Assembly: GCF_040712315.1 (NCBI RefSeq)
Contig: NC_134013.1
Coordinates: 32,895,001 to 32,959,000, forward strand
Origin: Castanea sativa
Lineage: Eukaryota; Streptophyta; Magnoliopsida; Fagales; Fagaceae
Reading direction: 5' to 3'
DNA: 64,000 nucleotides
Positions 55,771-64,000 of the stretch are shown piece after piece (position 1 is the stretch's first letter; each line of letters begins with the position of its first letter). A program made the position numbers and the translations under genes. Under the pieces are notes generated by a model. That model did no database searches. It worked only from the letters and a program-made list of their open reading frames with translations, and was not told where the DNA came from.

Positions 55771-56240
55771 TCCTTATTGCGTCTGGAAATTAGTGCCTTA
55801 CTGGTCATTAACTCAGATCTTAAGTTTTATATCTTTAAATGTTAAGCAAATTTAGGTAAGGAATGGTCCTCAGATCTTACATCCTACTAAACACAATATC
55901 ACACATTATAAGGATTTAACCGTTATATGAGGTTTCTTTTTATCAAGGCATTGTTTAAAATATCTCAACCATGTCATCTGCTGTTAAATTTTTAATGCTA
56001 AAACATGCGAATGACTACGTGGAGGTTATGATTGTGTGATGTTTGGAGTTAGATTTGTTTGTTCTGTCCCTTTTTGATTATGTACTAAGGGCAGTCTTTA
56101 TGACAAATACGAAAAGAATAAAGTAAAATGGATGCAACATAGGCGAAAATCCAATGAAATTGTTCTTCATTAATCATTCAAATGTACATTACACATTTAA
56201 GACAGATGTAGAGAAAGAGAAGTCCTAAAGCTAGGTCCTA
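55771..56240. other. Non-coding spacer in the Tat element
   Basis: AT-rich, with no frame longer than a few dozen codons. It retains one more 'gtcctcagatc' echo of the 151-bp repeat near 55866. Confidence 0.6.
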
Positions 56241-58783
56241 AGCTTTTGGAGGGGATCTTGCCGAGAGGTCGGTGGCCTCTGCCTCTCTCAACTCCAGCTC
56301 GAAAGGGAGTCATGACTTGCTTTCCTTTGTCTGTCTTAGTTGGAAGGACGTTGGGTTCCACCTTCGCTCAAGTCCTTCTCGCATCCTCGCCTCCTTCCTT
56401 CTCTTTGTTGGAACTCTGAAGGTTCGTAGGATCGAATTTGCCGTGGGACCACCGGAGGGCGGGCGGGGAGAGTTGACTCGGGGGTAGGAGTAGCGACGGG
56501 GAGCCTCTTCAATCTCCTCAGATCTCCGGGGGGGAAGCCAAACGTTCTCGAATTTCCCTCGGTCCGACGGGACAGGAACTCCCGGCTACGTTTAGGGCTT
56601 CCCCCCAAACTTTCGACAAGATTCTCCGGCACAAAGCCGCGAAGGCCTCTGTCACCGCTCTCGGTTGTTGCTACCCCTTCCTTGTAGCTCGTCGCTGGCG
56701 GCCTCTAAAGAGCGTTGGAATGAGGCCGGCTTCTTCCTTCATCGGCGCAAGCTCCTTTTCCGGCATCCGAGCGCTCCCTTTGGGCTTGGGAGAGCTCTTC
56801 ATCTCTTTCGCGAAAGAGCTTGCGGCCGCCCTTCTATCCGGGTCTTCATGGTCTTTAGATTCGCTCGGCCCCATTCTTCTCTCTCTTTAGATCAGCCACC
56901 TCCGTGGTAAGCTTCTCGTTCGAGCAAGGCTGTGCCCAAGGACTTCTCGGTCTCCATCCTAATCTCCTCGCTGCTTCGGCCTTCTTCCGAGTGTCTTCTA
57001 TGAACTTCTCGGCTACAAAGACCTCCCCGAATGGCACTCGCAATAAAGTATGATAGAGTTAGGAATAGTAAAAAACTAATGTATATTGTTAAAAGTGGAA
57101 TCTTCCTAAAAGGGGGTAAACTTACCAGCGCTAAGTCTCTTTTTAGAGAGAGGAATAGTTGTGGCTGGCTCATTTTTTCCAAGGTCTCCATGTCCTTGGG
57201 CAGCAGAAGAGGGCGTTCCAACACTTCGGCCAAGTGGTGGGCATGACCTTGTTGAACCGCCCTTATACTGGATTGGCAGGAGATGGGTGCGCCGTCCAGT
57301 CTTAAGTCGGGGGACCAGGTGGTCGGTGCTCGGTGCACTTCGGCCTCGTCCCTAATTTCCCCGCTTTCAACTGAGCGGGCCCTACCCTTGCCTTTGTCCA
57401 GCTTCTGCTGCTGAACCGGTGGGAGTTGTCGCGGTTTTTTGGGGTCTTTACTGATCATCCCCTCGGCTTCCCCCTTTCTCTTCTTTTTGGGATCCTCGGC
57501 TGGAAGTTTTGGCTCAACTGGAGGAGGGGGAGGTGGCAAAGTTTGAAGAGCTTGGGACCCCCCCGTCTTGTTCCCAGCAACCTTCGCATCTCTGTTGGTT
57601 AGGAGACCCTTCATCCTGTCCATATCTTCCTCGGAGTCGTCTTCTGGATGGGCGACAACTAACCCTGCAATCCCAGAGGCCTCGATGGCTTCTTCTTCCT
57701 CGTCGAGAGTACGACGAACCGGTTCCCTCGAGGTTTTTCGGTGTCTTCAAATTGGAACCTGCATTTCTATCTCCTCGTCTAGCGTGTTTGAAGAAGACAC
57801 TTGCTCCTCTCGGGACAACAATCGCACAGGAGTGTGTAGCTAGAGGGACCGCGCAATCGGTTGTAGATGCGCAGACGGTGTGAGGGGCGTCGAGGAGATC
57901 GTGGTCGTCCAAAAAGTTGGGCCGGGCTACGTTGATCTTCTTTCGCCTTCGGTCCCCCGCTACTATGGCGTTTTCTATCTCTTGGAAGTCCGAGGAGATG
58001 GGATCGTACCCTAGGATCGACGATGAGCGGCTCCGAGTTGTAGGTCCTCGGCCGACAAACACCTCGGAGCGCAAAGAGACTCGGTTAAGATGCAACGTTG
58101 CGATGGCTTAAGCGTGGGCGCACGTGTTGCTTATCTGCGAAAGAAGACACCAAATCAAACGAATATGGTCAGATTCACACAACATATAGTAAACCTAAAT
58201 AAGTGTGAATACGCATTTGTGTGAGTGTTAGAGGAGTTCGTGCGGGGGGGGAAGGTTAATCCTAAGGTGTCGCACCTGGATCTCCCCACTCAACTGGGCA
58301 GTGGAGGCCGTCGTGCCAGTTCCCAGAAACGATCAGGTAGTCATCCTTCATGCCTTTGTTGGATTTGGGCAGATAGGAGATTAGCCTAACGACACTGGAA
58401 CGGGATTTAATATAGTAACCTAATTTGGAGAGTTTGTGGGACTCGTACAGAAAAACGACGTCGTGCTAGGTGAGGTTTAGACCCATTTGCTCGTTTAGAG
58501 CATCTACGCTACCCAACACTCTAAAAATGTTTGGGAGGCATTGATCGGGACACAACCGGTGGTTGCGAAGGTACTCCCTGGTTACGGGTTTCATTGGGAG
58601 GGTCATCCCACCCTCTATAAAGGCTATCATCGGGATGATAACCTCTCCCTCTTTTCTAGAACCGGCCACGGCTTCTGCCGGACAATATTTTAACCCTACA
58701 TCGCCGGGAATGTGATACTTGGCTCTGAAGCCTTCCATTCCCGCGGCGGTATCAACTAGACACGTAAACCTACCCATCAGCAA
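56240..58783 (-). pseudogene. Antisense ORF of the Tat element with a 'putative gypsy type transposon' domain
   Basis: On the minus strand 58783-58466 reads FRAKYHIPGDVGLKYCP, GEVIIPMIAFIEGGMTLPMK, TREYLRNHRLCPDQCLPN and FRVLGSVDALNEQM. After one stop, about 58465-58260 reads HDVVFLYES, YLPKSNKGMKDDYLIVSGNW and HCPVEWGDPG. This is the pattern of the plant PF04195-type domain found in gypsy elements. Further on, 58095-57514 and 57623-56892 give Pro/Lys/Glu-rich segments (GSQALQTLPPPPPPVEP, KKRKGEAEG), possibly with introns. 57000-56270 gives a charged, coiled-coil-like tail. Its role is unknown; it is transcribed opposite to gag-pol in relatives. Several stops and frameshifts are present. Confidence 0.75.
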
Positions 58784-59270
58784 AGAACGAAAGGCTAAAC
58801 TCTAAAGGGGAGAATATCTACGAGGACAGCCGAGGACTATGTCCGAGGAGAAAAGGTTAAGAATAGAGAGAGCAAGAACTTACAAAGTTGAAGGTTTGCA
58901 AATTTCCACGGTTTTCTGCAGGTAAAGTATGATTGTTGATGTTTTGATGGGATTAGCCCCTGGGGAATTAAATGAAGGCGCAGGTTCCCGGCCGTCACGA
59001 TGTGCGGAAAAGCGGCCCCGAAATTATGTTCATCCCGCCCAAATTTTCGTGGAATGATAAGGACCATTGGATGCTCATCTCACCGTTGAACGTGGGGGAC
59101 AAGGTATAACTTACGGTAATAAATGCGCGCGTTTTTGAAAATGAAACCGCCAAGTGGCATCTTCTGGGACGCGAAACGATTTCTACACGTGCAATCATTC
59201 ACAAAGTGTGTGGAGTAGGTTCTCATCAGATCAAAACTCTATTTTTCTCCTCGGACGTTGAAAATTAGGG

Positions 59271-59284
59271 TTTTGAGGGGCTAT
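59271..59284 (+). other. Polypurine tract region
   Basis: TTTTGAGGGGCTAT precedes the 3' LTR. GAGGGG is the purine-rich plus-strand primer candidate. It is short and interrupted but correctly placed. Confidence 0.6.
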
Positions 59285-60032
59285 TGTGGGGAATAAAAAG
59301 ACCCTGATGGGGATACGGGCCTTTGGGCCATGCTAAGGAAGGCCGACCTGCTCTTGGGTTTAGAACTTGTTAGTACTACGGGTCGGCCCATACGCCGAGG
59401 ATCCGAGGATCCAGCCGAGGGTGAATTTCCCTTCGTACAGACACCGGAGAACCCGGGACTTCATGGTAAAGGTTAGGGAATGACACGGTCAAGATCAATG
59501 GTTAAAGGGGTGAACCTCGAATGTCCCGCACTTCGATGTTAGAGAAATACCAAAGATAAAGGCGTGCCACTTCCACATTAAAGACCCTGCACCTACCACC
59601 CTGGCCGCATTAATGAGGAAGTGACACTTGAACAGTGGAAGGGAAACTTCTGGTTACTATTCAAAGGCACTGAGAAAAGAAATATCTAGGCTAAGGGGGA
59701 GTTGGGGCAACACGTGTACAAAGTATCAAAAAGAGGAGTATTTAAGGAGCAACCTAGAACAGGAAATGAGGACTAACTTTTTTGTAATCTAAAAAGAAAA
59801 GAAAAAAAGAGAAAGAGAAAATATAAGAACAACTCTCGACTTACGTCCGAGGAGACTGATTTACAATATTCCTTGTTGTTTCCAAGTACTTGCAATCTTT
59901 GGCTTGTCATTTAATGCTCAAACACTTCTAACCTGGGTTTCAAGCCCACACTCTACAAATTCATATTGTTTAAGGCTCATTGGGCCTGAGCCCGTAACTG
60001 TTCTTGGGATCAGGTGCAATTGTGCACTTACA
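59285..60032 (+). repeat. 3' LTR of the Tat element (748 bp)
   Basis: It matches 48630-49380. Two compact zones, at about 59510-59545 and 59562-59575, concentrate differences and small indels while the rest differs only sparsely. It ends at 60032, before the target copy ATAAT. Confidence 0.95.
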
Positions 60033-60954
60033 ATAATAATAAAAGGGATTTCCTTATGTTTTAACTTCCCCCTTAAAGATACAAGAATCCCCTAAAGTTT
60101 AGAAAGAACTTGTTACAATAAAATTTTATGATTGTTTGCTTTCACATGGGATGGACCATACATTGCACCTTCAACGCTAAAAAGCCAGCATATACGTACT
60201 GCCAACCTAGCAGCAACGAAAATCATGGATCTTCATATAATGGTACAAACTACAAAGGCACAGCATGAAGTGATCCCTTTCTTGGCAGATTTCCAATGCT
60301 TTTATGAGTTGGTGAAATTTGACTCCTCCCAACAACCCTACCCTATTGCTCTCTGATTCACATGCTAGCTAAAAGCCTAAAACAAGACAAGGCCATGACC
60401 CATGAGCAAATTATTATAGCCCCCAACTATTGAGGGGACCACCTTGCCTCTATCGCTCTACTCTTGTCCATGCACTTGCAAGCATCAACAACTGTGCTCA
60501 CACTATAGCAAAAGAATAAAGGAATTAAATGCGATAGTTTCATATAAAAAAACCCGGTAATAATAGATAAAACGATTTTAGGTGCTTTAATTGCACGTAG
60601 TAGTATATCATTTTTTTTTTTTAATTTGATCAGAAATTGAGAATATTTTTTAATTTTTTATAAAATATTTTTAAAAATTAACGACTTAATATACGCAAAC
60701 ACATTAACCGAACCCTACATAAAAAAGTGATATATGCTGTTCGTGAAACTATTAATACATTTAATTTTTATTGTGAAATTCTTATAAAAATCGCGCTAAT
60801 AAAAAAACACTACTCCTAGCAAAAGGAACAAAAGTGATAGAGAAGCTTCCAAAGAACATTTCCCTGAGCACTCAACTCAAAGTCTGTGACTTTGCTGTAA
60901 TCTTTGCATGTGAATCGTAAAAGAGACAGGTGAAAAAAGCATCCAAAATAACCA
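60033..60954. other. Intergenic DNA upstream of the GASA gene
   Basis: No gene is supported. A 74-codon plus frame at 60132-60356 has no recognised domain and no splice context. The last few hundred bases are the presumed GASA promoter; no specific element other than the TATA box is called. Confidence 0.5.
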
Positions 60955-60962
60955 TATATAAT
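60955..60962 (+). promoter_or_regulatory. TATA box of the GASA gene
   Basis: TATATAAT lies 61-68 bases upstream of the ATG, in CCATATATAATACC. It would give a leader of about 30-35 bases. Confidence 0.6.
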
Positions 60963-61022
60963 ACCTCTTTGTCCTTCACTTATTCTCATCATCCTTATCA
61001 AGTTATCGTCCAAGTCCTAAAG

Positions 61023-63620
61023 ATGAAGCTCTTCATCTTTTTCGCCATTGTCATCCTCCTCTTACAGGTACATATTGCCATTAAAGATGGTCTCATAATG
61101 TAGAAATTTAATGTTTTATCTAACTTTATTTTGTAAATTGGTGTACCTTTAATTTCCAGGCTCTTGCAGAGGCTTCATCATATAGTAATGCAGCAAATAC
61201 TCTGGCTAATGTGAGTCTCTCTACCTCTATATGTTCCATTTTCTATGTCAAATATGCTTCGGTTGCCAAGATGTTTTGTGATCTTACAATAATAATGTAA
61301 AATCCAAATAAATATGAGATGTCTAGTAAGACTGAACAAACCATTATTTGAAGATTCAATGAAGCAAATTGAATTTGATAATTCCTTGGGTTTTCTGAGT
61401 GTGTGCAGGTGCCATAAATTTTCTTTAATTTTATTCCATGTTTTTGTGTTAATCAATCACTGCATAAATTGACAGTATAATTTGAATTTGAACCTGGGGG
61501 CTCATTTTTGTAATGTCACTTTTGGATTCAGATGGATGAAGGGGAAAACGAACTAGCGCTTCATAGTAAACATAAACCCCAGAAAATCAGTAAGTTTTAC
61601 TTTTTGCTAGACCTGAAATTCATTCCCTTCCAAATTCTTTATAAAAATAAATTCATTTAATTTTTGTTGAAAATATTACAAAATTTTACTGCATAACATT
61701 TTACAAATTAATGTGGTAATAATCAGTGTGATTGATTAATGTCAACAACATAATAAATAAATATCATAATTATTTTTTTGTTATTGATGTGTCACATCAA
61801 TTTTGTAAGATAGTGTAATAAAATTTGTAGTATCCTTTATAGTACACAGTTATTTATTTTTTTTTTTTACTTTTTCTTTTTTGATAGACATGATATGGTA
61901 GAATTTTAACGTATGATGTTTGTTTTATAATAATTGTTTTTTATCGTCAGACTCACAACACCAATTAGATTCTAGTGAATGCAGATTACAAAGTTTAAAC
62001 CTTAAATCTTTTATTCAATAACAAGATATTTTATCAGTTGAATTAACTTAAATCCTCAAATCACCCGTTGCAAAAGATTATTTGATTTGGTTAGGGTTAA
62101 TTTCCTAAATTCGAATCTTCGGAAAATACAGTACATGGTCCCTTTAAGGATGCTATAAAAAATAAATTTAAAAAATTCTGGGACAGGTAATTTCTATTTT
62201 CTACTATTGTTCTCCTTTAAACCCTGCTTACTTAGGCAAAAAAGTCAATTAGTCATGACTCGTGAGTAATTATAAAATCACATCATTGGAGGCCGTGGCC
62301 AACACACTATGCCACTATGCAGTAGTATATCAACTAGAAGGATTCACGTGCTTTGCTAGTTACTGAATAGACCGATTCTAAAAATAAAAAAAGCAATTTA
62401 CTGATTAGACCGGCACAAAAGTTGATATTTTTAACTTATGCGCAATGAACAGAGTCACATTGAATAAGTATAAAGATTGTTTCTTTAAAAAAAAATTGTA
62501 TAAAAATTGTCGAGAAGGATATAACTTAACTAATATTTTTTAATATTATCTATAAAGACATTTGGGATTTTTAAATCTCTTCTCCTCTAATAATCGAATT
62601 ATCAAAATTAACAATAACAGCTTCTGTATTGATCAATTAAATATTTATTATAATTTTATAAATGTCTTTAAATTATTAGACTTCTCTTATAAAATATACA
62701 CTGTTAAAAAAATTATTTATAAATATTAATAAATTTTAATTGAGATTTATGATGTCATAAATATAACCACTTCTTACGTTCATTTATCTAAGCATACATA
62801 CTAATTTTAGTAAGTTATTGGATATACCTGAAAGATATAAAGTATTGATATTTTGTTCATATTTTTATCAATTTAGTTGGTTTAGGGATTACTTGAATCG
62901 TATCGGAGCTTTTGGGCATATTTTGATTATTTTGTAGGCTCAAAGGTATTTTAGTCATTTTGAAAATTTTGAGAATTATTTGATTATTTTTGCACATTTT
63001 TGGGTATTTTGATATATTTGAAGGTTTTCAGGGTATTTTTGTTATTTTAGAAGTTTTGAGGGTATTTTGAAGGTTAAATGTGGCATTTTTGAAACTATAA
63101 GCATATTTTGATTATTTTGAAAAAGAGTTTCTTTCTTTTTTGAAACCTGAAAAAGAGTTTCAAACCCTAAACTTATGGGTTATCAAAGCATCCAAATAAT
63201 ATTATGAAAATTCTGAATTTTGAATCCTCCTATGTATAAAATGAACCAAATAAGAAATTTTAAAATTGCTAGATTTAGATTCAAGGAATTCCAAATCCAT
63301 TGATTTAAAACCAAATCCAAATATCCAAATATAACTTTAGAGTATTGATATTTCTAGTTTTCTACCATCCATAATGAAGTAATTTTCACCATCTTTTGAT
63401 AAAAAATTGAAATTAATTTTTCATTTTCGGTGATTTAGATTGTAATAATGCATGCTCAAGGAGATGCAAAAAGGCATCAAGAAAGAACAGGTGCACTAGA
63501 GCATGCAAAAGTTGTTGCATGAGATGCCATTGTGTTCCACCTGGTACCTATGGCAACAAGAACGCTTGCCCATGTTATGCTCGCCTCAAAACCCACGGAA
63601 ACAAGCTCAAGTGCCCTTGA
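61023..63620 (+). CDS. GASA-like: GASA/snakin family secreted cysteine-rich peptide
   Basis: Four exons (61023-61067, 61160-61210, 61532-61589, 63439-63620), all GT-AG, encode 111 residues ending LKCP and TGA. Residues 1-19 form a signal peptide (MKLFIFFAIVILLLQALAEA), so the peptide is secreted to the wall or apoplast. Residues 20-51 are a variable hydrophilic spacer. The C-terminal 60 residues are the GASA domain, with all 12 cysteines in family spacing: CNNACSRRC, RCTRACKSCCMRCHC, VPPGTYGNKNACPCY and the final KCP. These form six disulfides. Family members are gibberellin- and other hormone-responsive peptides in cell growth and flowering, and some are antimicrobial. No inhibitory changes are seen. 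Intron 3 is long (1849 bp) and holds a SINE relic. Confidence 0.95.
61978..62052 (-). mobile_element. Degenerate tRNA-derived SINE in GASA intron 3
   Basis: On the minus strand it reads TTAATTCAACTGATAAAAT and later GGTTTAAACTTTG, diverged A- and B-box positions like those at 13378, 19312 and 26062. No target duplication was found. Confidence 0.45.
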
Positions 63621-63724
63621 ACTATCCACGAGAGAAAGGGAGAATTGGACAGTAATTCAAAATACATTTTGAGCACAATACTTTCATTGTTATTATGTAC
63701 TTTTATTATTGTTATTATGTAAAG

Positions 63725-63730
63725 AATAAA
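63725..63730 (+). terminator. Polyadenylation signal of the GASA gene
   Basis: AATAAA lies 105 bases after the stop codon in a T-rich 3' flank. The distance fits a plant 3' untranslated region. Confidence 0.6.
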
Positions 63731-64000
63731 TGTTGAGACCGATCGCGTCAGCGATATATAATACCAATCTAGCTTAATAAGTGCATTATATAATTTCTTA
63801 ATTTACTTGATATTTTTGCTGGTAATGTTGGAATGCTAAAAGAATTATTTAATTTCTTTAATTGGTTCAAAATCACCTAGCACTAGCATAACAATATATT
63901 TTTAGGCTAGATGAACATTAACTCAGTTGTCAAACCCAGATTTTGAAACAAGTTATAATTTTGTGTCAAATTTAATTTAGTTAATTCTTGTGTTAAGTGA
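63731..64000. other. 3' flank, no recognised features
   Basis: AT-rich DNA without supported genes or elements. Confidence 0.6.

Larger units (their letters stand above)
48630..60032 (+). mobile_element. Full-length Tat-lineage Ty3/gypsy LTR retrotransposon, 11.4 kb
   Basis: LTRs at 48630-49380 and 59285-60032 begin TGTGGGG and end TTACA. The exact 5-bp duplication ATAAT flanks the element (48625-48629 and 60033-60037). A primer-binding site follows the 5' LTR, then gag, protease, RT, a plant-type RNase H and integrase in gypsy order. After these come a 151-bp tandem array, a long antisense ORF, and a purine-rich tract before the 3' LTR. The extra RNase H, the antisense ORF and the tandem-repeat-rich 3' region are Tat-lineage traits (Grande, Retand, Ogre group). 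All frames are broken, so this copy is non-autonomous, but its boundaries are intact and the LTRs still align closely. Confidence 0.95.

Noticed and set aside
60132..60356. 74-codon plus-strand frame upstream of the GASA gene
   Set aside because: No recognisable family, poor start context and no splice partners.
1..64000. CRISPR arrays, operons, prophage or bacterial defence systems
   Set aside because: Spliced plant genes and plant transposons show this is eukaryotic nuclear DNA; the tandem arrays lack repeat-spacer structure.
1..64000. tRNA, rRNA or snRNA genes
   Set aside because: No full cloverleaf or conserved RNA gene was recognised; the tRNA-like patches are SINE relics. A covariance-model scan would be decisive.

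Overview
This is nuclear DNA from a flowering plant, most likely a woody eudicot. The evidence is AT-rich intergenic DNA, short GT-AG introns, plant-only gene families (NAC, GASA) and dense plant transposons. The types of MITE, hAT and Tat elements would fit a Fagaceae-like tree, but that placement is a guess. Only three host genes can be supported. Nearly everything else is mobile DNA, its debris, or local duplication.

Left part (1-22.5 kb): a NAC transcription factor of the VND7 (vessel differentiation) type lies on the minus strand at 2650-4403. It has a probable TATA box and an intron-containing, CT-rich leader reaching to about 5.75 kb. Beyond it is gene-poor DNA holding a TTA-type element nested in another (7.6-9.1 kb), a perfect hairpin (14.9 kb), an RNase H-like gene scrap (15.5 kb), a 777-bp tandem duplication (16.3-17.7 kb), degenerate tRNA-like SINEs, and a small hAT element with intact 8-bp target duplications (21.9-22.5 kb).

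Middle (22.7-37.9 kb): one long minus-strand gene of 11 coding exons encodes a 557-residue J-domain protein with GPALPP-type motifs and a C-terminal DUF3752 region. All splice junctions were read by eye and keep frame. Its introns hold LINE fragments, a SINE, a GC-rich hAT MITE, a TRIM cluster, and a decayed antisense fragment of an IRE/IREH1-type AGC kinase gene.

Right part (38-60 kb): a transposon block. It holds Tourist-like MITEs, a hAT nested in a hAT, a decayed ZMYM1-like hAT, a deleted copia element with a Harbinger-like insertion, and a full-length Tat-lineage Ty3/gypsy retrotransposon (48630-60032). The Tat element has 751/748-bp LTRs, a 5-bp ATAAT target duplication, a gag-PR-RT-RNaseH-IN order, a six-unit 151-bp tandem array, and an antisense ORF with a 'putative gypsy type transposon' domain. 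Its frames are broken throughout. At the far right (61.0-63.6 kb) is an intact four-exon plus-strand gene for a GASA/snakin secreted cysteine-rich peptide.

The three host genes are functionally unrelated (xylem cell fate; an RNA- or chaperone-associated J protein; a secreted gibberellin-regulated peptide) and do not form a cluster. The most unusual material is the 3' region of the Tat element and the set of precisely bounded nested elements. No clearly new host system was found.
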